From JBEKYD01 sp049509915 (GTDB lineage: Bacteria; Acidobacteriota; Terriglobia; Bryobacterales; Bryobacteraceae): a DNA stretch of 33,309 nt. Both the position numbers and the translations under genes were made by a program. The stretch lies in contig JBEKZL010000047.1 in assembly GCA_049509915.1 (NCBI GenBank), positions 1-33,309 on the forward strand, in the 5' to 3' direction. Below, in pieces: positions 15,562 through 22,145 of this stretch (the stretch's first letter is position 1; each line of letters starts with the position of its first letter). The notes below the pieces were generated by a model. It did no database searches and was not told the DNA's origin. It worked only from the letters and a program-made list of their open reading frames with translations.

Positions 15562-15589
15562 GGTGAGCCGAGATTTTCTTTCGCTCACC
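15562..15589. promoter_or_regulatory. Inverted repeat in the divergent gap
   Basis: GGTGAGC (15562-15568) and GCTCACC (15583-15589) form a 7-bp inverted repeat with a 14-base T-rich centre, between the oxidoreductase start (15499) and the UBP finger gene (15713). It could be an operator serving either direction; no clear -35/-10 pair was seen. Confidence 0.3.
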
Positions 15590-15712
15590 ACCCACGAATA
15601 GTCTCTAACAGCACTCTTCCCTCCCACGCCATTTGCACCCTCGGTGGGGAGTATGGTGGACTGGTCGGAGAGATCGGGCGGTACGCCGCGGCAATCGCCG
15701 ACAGGAGGGAAC

Positions 15713-16006
15713 GTGAAGACCTGCGAGCACGTGAAAGAAGCCAAAGACCTGGAGCCATCGAAGCACGTTTGTGAGGAGTGCGTCAAAATGGGAGACAGTT
15801 GGGTGCACCTGCGAATTTGCCTGGACTGCGGCCATGTCGGATGCTGCGATTCGTCCAAGAACAAGCACGCCACCAAACACTTCCATCGGTCGCAACACCC
15901 CATGATGCGGTCCATTGAACCGGGCGAAAGCTGGGGTTGGTGCTTCGTCGATTCGATCACATATGACCTGTCGCGCGGTGTCAAGCACGCTCAGATTCTC
16001 GAATAG
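15713..16006 (+). CDS. UBP-type zinc-finger protein
   Basis: A 97-residue stand-alone ZnF-UBP domain. Cys/His ligands follow the family order: TCEHVKEAK, HVCEECVKMGDSWVHLRICL, then CGHVGCCDSSKNKHATKHFH and RSQHPMMRSIEPGESWGWCF. In eukaryotes this fold binds the C-terminus of ubiquitin; in bacteria its role is unknown. The frame is open from 15644, but the GTG at 15713 follows AGGAGGG (15703-15709) and starts exactly at the domain, so I prefer it. It is 74 bases upstream of the FAD reductase on the same strand and may be the first gene of the run through the ABC importer. Confidence 0.85.
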   Translation: MKTCEHVKEAKDLEPSKHVCEECVKMGDSWVHLRICLDCGHVGCCDSSKNKHATKHFHRSQHPMMRSIEPGESWGWCFVDSITYDLSRGVKHAQILE

Positions 16007-16080
16007 CGCGCCGCCACGGCGGTTGCAGTGATAGGATACGTCGAGCGGGTTGCCGATTTCGACACTCGGAGGGATTCTGG

Positions 16081-17457
16081 ATGGTCGCGTACGATGCCAT
16101 TATCATCGGAACGGGGCAGGCCGGTCCGCCGTTGGCGGGCCGTTTGACGGCGGCCGGGATGACTGTGGCCATTGTGGAGCGAAATCGCTTCGGCGGCACC
16201 TGCGTCAACACCGGCTGTATCCCCACAAAAACTATGGTTGCCAGCGCTTATGCCGCCCATTTGGCGCGACGTGGCGCCGAGTTCGGGGTCCACTGCAACG
16301 GCGGCGTGCAGGTCGACATTAAGGAGGTGAACGCCCGCCAGCAGCGCATCTCGGGTCAATCGCGCGAGGGTGTCGAAAAGTGGCTCAAGAACATGCAGCG
16401 CTGCACGGTGTATGAAGGCCACGCCCGACTGGAATCGCCGCGGATTGTGAGCGTCGGCGCCGAACGGCTCACCGCCGGCCGGATCTTCATCGACGTCGGA
16501 GGCCGCGCCGCCACCCCAGAGATTCCCGGCATCGCGGATGTGCCTTATCTCACCAATACTTCGATGTTGAACCTGGATTCCCTTCCCGGGCATCTGATCG
16601 TCGTGGGCGGGAGTTACATCGGCCTCGAGTTTGGGCAGATGTTCCGGCGGTTCGGAAGCGAGGTGACCATCGTCGAGATGGGGCCGCGGCTGATCCAGCG
16701 TGAAGACGAGGACGTGTCCGCGGCGGTCGGGGAAATTCTCGAGCGGGAAGGGATCGCCATCCGTTTGAATGCCAAGTGTATTCGCCTTCGGAAGCAGGAC
16801 GGCCAAATCGCCGCCGCTGTGGATTGCACCGACGGTGCGCCGGAGGTCGTCGGCTCCCACCTGCTGCTCGCCGTTGGCCGCCGTCCGAATACCGGGGATC
16901 TCGGCCTGGAAGCTGCCGGCGTTGCCACCGACCAACGGGGATACATCGCCGTGGATGACCAGCTGCAAACCAACGTGCCGGGAATCTGGGCTCTGGGCGA
17001 TTGTAATGGCAAGGGCGCATTCACCCACACCTCTTACAACGATTTCGAAATCGTCGCCGCCAACCTCTTGGATCAGGATCCGCGTAGGGTCAGTGATCGC
17101 ATCACCGCCTATGCGCTTTATATCGATCCCCCCCTTGGCCGCGCCGGATCGACCGAAGCCGAAGTGCGCCGGTCCGGCAAGCGGGCGCTGATCGGAAAAC
17201 GGGCCATGACCCGCGTGGGACGCGCGGTGGAAAAAGGCGAGACGCAGGGCTTCATGAAGATCCTGATCGACGCGGAATCGAAACAGATTCTGGGTGCGTC
17301 GATCCTCGGCACGGGAGGCGATGAAGTGATCCATTCTATCCTCGACGTCATGTACGCCAAGGCGCCGTACACGATAATCCAGCGAGCCGTACACATCCAT
17401 CCCACGGTCTCGGAACTGGTTCCCACCTTGCTCGGCGAATTGTCGCCGCTCAATTGA
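16081..17457 (+). CDS. Dithiol FAD-dependent pyridine nucleotide-disulfide oxidoreductase (mercuric-reductase-like)
   Basis: A 458-residue class I disulfide-reductase flavoprotein. The FAD motif is AIIIGTGQAGPPLAGRL, the redox-active dithiol is GGTCVNTGCIPTK, the NAD(P)H motif is IVVGGSYIGLEFGQMFRRFG, a second FAD segment reads GIWALGDCNGKGAFTHTSYN, and the dimerisation domain ends in VHIHPTVSELVPTLLGEL with the usual His-x-His. It lacks the N-terminal HMA domain and C-terminal vicinal cysteines of true MerA, so mercury is unlikely to be its substrate. Relatives reduce glutathione, mycothiol, trypanothione or lipoamide disulfides. It has a GGAGGG ribosome-binding site. The egtB start lies only 7 bp after its stop, suggesting a linked role in thiol recycling (inference). 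Confidence 0.9.
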   Translation: MVAYDAIIIGTGQAGPPLAGRLTAAGMTVAIVERNRFGGTCVNTGCIPTKTMVASAYAAHLARRGAEFGVHCNGGVQVDIKEVNARQQRISGQSREGVEKWLKNMQRCTVYEGHARLESPRIVSVGAERLTAGRIFIDVGGRAATPEIPGIADVPYLTNTSMLNLDSLPGHLIVVGGSYIGLEFGQMFRRFGSEVTIVEMGPRLIQREDEDVSAAVGEILEREGIAIRLNAKCIRLRKQDGQIAAAVDCTDGAPEVVGSHLLLAVGRRPNTGDLGLEAAGVATDQRGYIAVDDQLQTNVPGIWALGDCNGKGAFTHTSYNDFEIVAANLLDQDPRRVSDRITAYALYIDPPLGRAGSTEAEVRRSGKRALIGKRAMTRVGRAVEKGETQGFMKILIDAESKQILGASILGTGGDEVIHSILDVMYAKAPYTIIQRAVHIHPTVSELVPTLLGELSPLN

Positions 17458-17464
17458 GTTGTCT

Positions 17465-18721
17465 ATGAACGCACACACGATGTTAGCGGATGCGCGCAAC
17501 CAGACCGATAAGCTCTTCGACCTGGTCCATCCCGACTGGCTCTACCAACGCCCCATTCCGGAGCGGCACCGAATCGTCTTTTACCTGGGACATCTGGAAG
17601 CGTTCGACTGGAACCTGTTGCGCCCGCACATGCGGGACGAGGAAGCGTTCCACGCGGGCTTCGACCGGCTGTTTGCCTTCGGTATCGATCCGGTGGATGG
17701 CGGCTTGCCGTCGGACGTTGTTTCAGACTGGCCGTCCCTGGCCGAAATTGGCGGTTACAACCGTCGCATCAGACAGACGCTCGATGACGCCGGGCATGAT
17801 CGCTTTCTGCTTCACATGGCACTGGAACATCGTCTCATGCACGCGGAAACACTGGCGTATATGCTGCATCAACTGCCGCTGGAGGCGAAATGCCCGCAGC
17901 CTCAGGCGCCTGTGCCGCCCAGCGAAGCGGTTCGTGGCCAGATGATCGAGATCGCCGCCGGCCGCGCCATCTTGGGACTCGCGCGCGACGGGGCTTTCGG
18001 TTGGGACAACGAATTTGAGGCACACCCGGTGGACGTCCCCGCCTTTGCAATCGATCGATACAAAGTCACCAACGGCGATTACCTGGAGTTCGTCGAAGCC
18101 GGCGGCTACCACGACCGCAACTTGTGGACCGAGGCTGGGTGGCGATGGAAGGCCGAGCGGAACATCGTCCACCCGGCATTTTGGCAACGCGCCGGCGGCG
18201 GATGGCGGTGCCGCACCATGTTCGGCGAAATCCCCCTGCCTCTCGACTGGCCGGTCTATGTCAGCCACGCCGAGGCCAGCGCGTATGCCAAACGGGGCGG
18301 CTTGCGGCTACCAACCGAATCCGAATGGCACCGCGCCGCTTACGGCACACCGGATGGCTCCGAGCGGCAATTCCCATGGGGAGACGAGCCGCCCACGCCG
18401 CAGCACGGTTACTTCGGTTTTGCCCGCTGGGATCCCGCTCCCGTGAACGCATTTCCCGGCGGGCGCAGCGCATTTGGCATCGACGGTTTGCTGGCCAACG
18501 GATGGGAGTGGACGTCCACCCCGTTTGCCCCGTTCGGCGGATTTGAAGCCCATCCATCCTACCCCGGCTACTCGGCCGATTTCTTCGACGGAAAGCATTA
18601 CGTTCTCAAGGGCGGTTCCACCCGCACGGCCGCGTGCATGCTGCGCCGCTCTTTCCGCAATTGGTTCCAGCCGCGCTACCAGTATGTTTACGCCGGCTTC
18701 CGTTGCGCGAGAGGAGTTTGA
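17465..18721 (+). CDS. egtB: Ergothioneine biosynthesis sulfoxide synthase EgtB
   Basis: EgtB is a non-heme iron enzyme that couples hercynine to a thiol donor (gamma-glutamylcysteine or cysteine) with O2. The N-terminal DinB-type domain carries the likely iron ligands: a His in YLGHLEAFDW (about residue 43 from the ATG) and the H-x3-H of EHRLMHAE (about 122 and 126). From about residue 165 a formylglycine-enzyme-like domain follows (FAIDRYKVTNGDYLEFVEAG, then GGLRLPTESEWHRAAYG, NGWEWTSTPFAPF and KGGSTRTAACMLRRSFRNWF), with the terminal YAGFRCARG. ATG 17465 is chosen; an in-frame TTG sits two codons earlier. egtD follows after 3 bp. No egtA or egtC is present, so cysteine may be the donor, as described for Chloracidobacterium EgtB. 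Confidence 0.92.
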   Translation: MNAHTMLADARNQTDKLFDLVHPDWLYQRPIPERHRIVFYLGHLEAFDWNLLRPHMRDEEAFHAGFDRLFAFGIDPVDGGLPSDVVSDWPSLAEIGGYNRRIRQTLDDAGHDRFLLHMALEHRLMHAETLAYMLHQLPLEAKCPQPQAPVPPSEAVRGQMIEIAAGRAILGLARDGAFGWDNEFEAHPVDVPAFAIDRYKVTNGDYLEFVEAGGYHDRNLWTEAGWRWKAERNIVHPAFWQRAGGGWRCRTMFGEIPLPLDWPVYVSHAEASAYAKRGGLRLPTESEWHRAAYGTPDGSERQFPWGDEPPTPQHGYFGFARWDPAPVNAFPGGRSAFGIDGLLANGWEWTSTPFAPFGGFEAHPSYPGYSADFFDGKHYVLKGGSTRTAACMLRRSFRNWFQPRYQYVYAGFRCARGV

Positions 18722-18724
18722 GCC

Positions 18725-19693
18725 ATGGCGACCAGAGCGCTGGCTGTCCGCGAGGCGGCCGCCTTCGCTGCCGATGTCCGCAACAGCCTGACCAAGCCCG
18801 GACAAAAAGAGCTGGCGTCGAAATATCTCTATGACGAGCTGGGTTCGAGACTCTTCGATGTCATCAGCCTGCTGCCCGAATACGGCCTGACGCGCGCCGA
18901 CGAACGCCTGCTGCGCCGCTACGCCCGCGCGGTGGTGGAGTGCCTCCCCGGAGACACCATGGTCGCGGAGTTGGGGAGCGGTAGCGGGGCCAAAACGCGC
19001 TCGATCCTGGAAGCCTTTTCCCGCGGCCGGCACACCTCGTATTTCCCTATCGAGATTTCTCCCACCGCGCTGGCCATGTGCCGCCGAGAGTTGGCCGATA
19101 TCGATTCCATCAGCATCGTGGGTTTCGAGCGCGAGTACCTGGAGGGTCTCGTCGAAGTCGCCGCGCGCCGCCGCTCCGGCCAGCGGATGCTTGTATTGTT
19201 CCTTGGGAGCACCATCGGCAACTTTGACCATCCCGCCGACCTGAACTTCCTCAAGGAGATTCACCTGATCCTGAATCCAGGCGACGCCATGCTGCTGGGC
19301 ACGGATCTGGAGAAGCCCGTGAGCCGGCTGATTGCCGCCTATGACGATTCGCTCGGCGTTACCGCCGCCTTCAATCGCAATCTGCTGGCGCGAGTCAACC
19401 GCGAGCTCGATGCCGATTTCGTGCTCGACAGCTTCCGCCACGAGGCGCGATTCAACGCTGAAAGCCGCAGCATCGAAATGCACCTGCGATCGGTTCGCGA
19501 TCAGCGCGTGACGGTCGCGAAGGCGGGCTTTTCCATTGCCATTCGCGAAGGGGAAACGATCTGGACGGAGAGCAGCCACAAGTATTCCCTGGCGGAGGTC
19601 GAGGCGCTGGCACGCAAGGCCGGCTTCCGCCGTGAAGCGCAGTGGGTGGACGCCGAATGGCCCTTCGCCGAGACGCTGCTGGTGCGCTGCTGA
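18725..19693 (+). CDS. egtD: L-histidine N-alpha-methyltransferase EgtD
   Basis: EgtD trimethylates histidine with three SAM to give hercynine, the first step of ergothioneine synthesis. The 322-residue length is typical. The N-terminal region LASKYLYDELGSRLFDVISL then LPEYGLTRADERLL is diagnostic of the family. The SAM site is AELGSGSGAKTRSILEAF. LFLGSTIGNF supplies the substrate-contacting Asn, and the late TESSHKYSLAEVEALARKAG provides the Glu/Ser pair that binds the histidine in characterised EgtD. The start ATG is 3 bp after the egtB stop. The ABC importer begins 62 bp later. No C-S lyase (EgtE) is seen in the window; a PLP lyase elsewhere would be needed for the last step. Confidence 0.95.
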   Translation: MATRALAVREAAAFAADVRNSLTKPGQKELASKYLYDELGSRLFDVISLLPEYGLTRADERLLRRYARAVVECLPGDTMVAELGSGSGAKTRSILEAFSRGRHTSYFPIEISPTALAMCRRELADIDSISIVGFEREYLEGLVEVAARRRSGQRMLVLFLGSTIGNFDHPADLNFLKEIHLILNPGDAMLLGTDLEKPVSRLIAAYDDSLGVTAAFNRNLLARVNRELDADFVLDSFRHEARFNAESRSIEMHLRSVRDQRVTVAKAGFSIAIREGETIWTESSHKYSLAEVEALARKAGFRREAQWVDAEWPFAETLLVRC

Positions 19694-19741
19694 ACCGCGG
19701 CCGAAGGGAGCGCCTCGGGTCGCGGCGCAGCCAGTCTGCCG

Positions 19742-19747
19742 TACAAT
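19742..19747 (+). promoter_or_regulatory. Candidate -10 element for the importer genes
   Basis: TACAAT lies 8 bases before the ATG of the ATPase gene. If used, the transcript would start at or beside the start codon, giving a leaderless mRNA. No good -35 is visible at 17 bases (GTCGCG), so confidence is low. Confidence 0.25.
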
Positions 19748-19755
19748 GCTTCTGG

Positions 19756-20484
19756 ATGCCTGTGCTGGAATTTCGCGATGTCGGGTATCGAATTGCCGAC
19801 AAGACCGTCCTCTCGCACCTTAGCTTTTCCGTGGAAGCCGGGGAAACTCTCGTCCTGCTCGGCCGCAGCGGCTCCGGCAAAACCACCGCGCTCAAAATGA
19901 CTAACGGTCTTCTGTTCCCGACCACCGGGCAGGTCCTGGTCGAAGGCCGCCCCACGGTCGAATGGGACCCCATCCGCCTGAAGCGGCGCATCGGCTACGT
20001 GATCCAGGACACCGGGCTCTTCCCTCACCTTACCGTGGCCGAGAATGTCGGCCTGGTGCCTAAACTGGAAGGTTGGAACCCTTCTGAGCGGGATCGCCGC
20101 GCGCATGATCTCCTTGAAAAGGTCGGCCTGGCGCCGGCCGAATTTCTCACGCGCTATCCGCGCCAGCTTTCCGGCGGACAGCGCCAGCGCGTGGGCGTGG
20201 CGCGCGCACTGGCCGCCGATCCCGCGCTGCTGCTTTTCGATGAACCGTTCGGCGCCCTCGATCCGGTTACCCGCCGCGAGCTCCAGCAGCAGTTTCTGGA
20301 TCTCGGCCGCGACTTCCATAAGACTTCCATCTTCGTCACCCACGATGTTCGGGAGGCCTTGCGGCTGGGCACGCGCGTCGCTCTGCTGGTTGGTGGACGC
20401 CTGGAAACCATTGCCGCGCCGGCCGAATTTCGAGGCGCCCAAACCGAGGAAGCACGAGCCTTCCTGGCGGGTCTGGAGGACTGA
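19756..20484 (+). CDS. OpuC/ProV-type ABC transporter ATPase (candidate ergothioneine or betaine importer)
   Basis: The energising subunit of an importer. Walker A is LGRSGSGKTTALKMTNGL, the Q-loop is GYVIQDTGLFPHLTVAENVG, the signature is LSGGQRQRVGVARALAADPA, and Walker B is LLLFDEPFGALDPVTRREL, with the switch His in FVTHDVREALRLGTRVAL. These match the quaternary-amine (OpuC/ProV) branch. It is only 242 residues and has no C-terminal CBS pair, the part that senses ionic strength in osmoregulated OpuA/OpuC systems. The frame is open upstream of 19756, but that part overlaps egtD and has no protein character. It lies 62 bp after egtD. The substrate assignment rests on gene order. Confidence 0.88.
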   Translation: MPVLEFRDVGYRIADKTVLSHLSFSVEAGETLVLLGRSGSGKTTALKMTNGLLFPTTGQVLVEGRPTVEWDPIRLKRRIGYVIQDTGLFPHLTVAENVGLVPKLEGWNPSERDRRAHDLLEKVGLAPAEFLTRYPRQLSGGQRQRVGVARALAADPALLLFDEPFGALDPVTRRELQQQFLDLGRDFHKTSIFVTHDVREALRLGTRVALLVGGRLETIAAPAEFRGAQTEEARAFLAGLED

Positions 20485-20491
20485 TCGCCCG

Positions 20492-21109
20492 ATGCGCTCC
20501 GATCTTTCCCACGACATCCTCCAACTTACCGGTGAACACCTGCTGCTGGTCGTGAGCGCGATGGGCATGGCCATCCTGCTCGGGGTGCCGGCCGGCATTC
20601 TGCTCACCCGCCGCGCAGCCCTGCAAAGATGGCTGCTGGGATTCGCCAGCGTGGTTCAGACCATTCCAAGCCTGGCGCTGTTCGGGTTTCTGATTCCGGT
20701 CCCCCTGATCGGCGGTATTGGGCCGCGCACCGTTATTGTGTCACTGGTGCTTTACGCGCTGCTCCCCATCATGCGCAACACCTTCGTGGGCATCGTCAGT
20801 GTGGACGCGGCCGTCTGCGAATCCGCCATCGCCATGGGCATGACCGATTGGCAGCTTCTACGCCTGGTACAATTGCCTCTCGCGGCCCAGACCATTCTGG
20901 CAGGCATCCGCATTGCCACCGTGGCCACTATCGGCACCGCCACGATTGCGGCCGCGATCGGCGGCGGCGGGCTGGGTGTATTTATCTTTCGCGGCGTCGC
21001 ATCCGTGGATTCGGCCCAGATTCTGGCTGGCGCGATGCCCGCGGCTCTGATGGCGCTCATGGCGGATGGGGGATTAGGATGGGTCGAACGAAGGTTGGCG
21101 CCGGCCTGA
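20492..21109 (+). CDS. OpuC-type ABC transporter permease
   Basis: A 205-residue integral membrane protein with about five to six hydrophobic helices. It has the family pattern AILLGVPAGILLTRR, VVQTIPSLALFGFLIPVPLI GIGPRTVI-type segment, then VLYALLPIMRNTFVGIVSVD, and the cytoplasmic coupling loop AAVCESAIAMGMTDWQLLRL. It ends IATVATIGTATIAAAIGGGG and LGVFIFRGVASVDSAQILAG. The ATG follows the ATPase stop by 7 bp, with GGAGG upstream. Its end overlaps the binding-protein gene by 31 bp in a different frame, so translation is probably coupled. In the described EgtUV and related systems permease and binding domain are one polypeptide; here they are two. Confidence 0.9.
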   Translation: MRSDLSHDILQLTGEHLLLVVSAMGMAILLGVPAGILLTRRAALQRWLLGFASVVQTIPSLALFGFLIPVPLIGGIGPRTVIVSLVLYALLPIMRNTFVGIVSVDAAVCESAIAMGMTDWQLLRLVQLPLAAQTILAGIRIATVATIGTATIAAAIGGGGLGVFIFRGVASVDSAQILAGAMPAALMALMADGGLGWVERRLAPA

Positions 21110-21981
21110 TCGCCGCACTTCCGTGGTGCGCGTGGCTGTGGTGCGGGTGCTCGCGCCCGGCCGCCGATCGCGCCATCACCGTGGGTTCGAAGAACTTCAC
21201 CGAACAGGTCGTGCTCGGAGAAATCATCGCCCAGCACTTGGAACATCGGCTGCATCGGCCCGTCGAACGGCGCCTCAATCTTGGCGGAACCTTGTTGGCG
21301 CACCAGGCGCTTCTCGGCGGCCAGATCGATCTCTATCCCGAATACACCGGGACCGCGCTGGCTGCGATTCTCAAAGACTCCTCCGCCCCCGCCGGCTCGG
21401 CCGCCGCGCTGGCCCGGGTGCGTTCCGAATACCAGCGCCGCTTCCACGTCGAGTGGCTCGACCCCTTGGGCGTCGACAATGGATTTGCAATCGTGGTGCG
21501 CGGCCCGGACGCCCGCCGGCGCCACCTGGAAACGCTGACCGATGCCTCCGGTGCCAGCGAGCCGTGGACGCTGGGTGCGGGCTACGAATTCGAACAGCGC
21601 CGCGATGGATTAGCCGCGCTGGAGAGTACCTACCGCCTGCGTTTTTCCTCCGCGCCCAAGAGCATGGATCTCGGTCTGCTTTACCAGGCACTGGAGCAGC
21701 GGCAAGTCGATATGATCGCCGCTAACGGAACCGACGGCCTGCTGTCGAAACTCGATCTCAAGGTGCTTGCCGACGATCGTCACGCCTTCCCGCCCTACCA
21801 GGTTTCGATCGCCGTGCGCCAGGACCGCCTGCGGCGGATCCCTGGCCTTGAACCAGCCTTGCGCGAATTGTCGGGCAAATTCACCAATAAAGCCATGCAG
21901 CAACTCAACTACCAAGTGGACGCCCAGCACCGCTCCGCCGGCCAGGTCGCAGCCGGGTTTTTGAAGGAAAAGGGAATGTGA
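21079..21981 (+). CDS. OpuAC/OpuCC-type substrate-binding lipoprotein
   Basis: A periplasmic binding protein of 300 residues for a quaternary-amine-type ligand. After a hydrophobic leader (LIAALPWCAWLWCGC, probable lipid attachment at Cys24, though the lipobox is irregular) come ITVGSKNFTEQVVLGEIIAQ, LGGTLLAHQALLGGQIDLYP then EYTGTALAAIL, the hinge segment LGVDNGFAIVVRG, and MIAANGTDGLLSKLDLKVLA followed by DDRHAFPPYQ. These are hallmarks of OpuAC-type (type II fold) proteins for glycine betaine, choline, carnitine or ergothioneine. The ligand cannot be read from sequence. ATG 21079 lies inside the 3' end of the permease gene (31-bp overlap). Being downstream of egtB-egtD makes ergothioneine or hercynine attractive candidates. 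Confidence 0.88.
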   Translation: MGRTKVGAGLIAALPWCAWLWCGCSRPAADRAITVGSKNFTEQVVLGEIIAQHLEHRLHRPVERRLNLGGTLLAHQALLGGQIDLYPEYTGTALAAILKDSSAPAGSAAALARVRSEYQRRFHVEWLDPLGVDNGFAIVVRGPDARRRHLETLTDASGASEPWTLGAGYEFEQRRDGLAALESTYRLRFSSAPKSMDLGLLYQALEQRQVDMIAANGTDGLLSKLDLKVLADDRHAFPPYQVSIAVRQDRLRRIPGLEPALRELSGKFTNKAMQQLNYQVDAQHRSAGQVAAGFLKEKGM

Positions 21982-22145
21982 CCTCATGGCGAAATTCGAG
22001 CAGGCGTTTTCGCCTCCCTGGCCTCGCTTGGGTTAGTTGGGCTTACCGCCGAACACCTGTAGCGGCTCCCTTTCCCGACCAGGCAAAAGTGCGCCGGACC
22101 TTCGGCTTGGAATGAAAATTTCCGCCCGCTGCGGTGCTCTTGCGG

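Noticed and set aside
16081..17457. Mercuric reductase (merA)
   Set aside because: No HMA domain, no C-terminal vicinal cysteines and no mer genes nearby; only the general disulfide-reductase fold is supported.
18308..19579. Open frame of about 420 codons antisense to egtB/egtD
   Set aside because: It lies opposite two strongly recognised genes and shows no protein-like motifs; a GC codon-bias shadow.
22002..22015. Hairpin AGGCG-TTTT-CGCCT as terminator of the importer genes
   Set aside because: The stem is only 5 bp and no T-tract follows, so it is not distinguishable from chance in GC-rich DNA.
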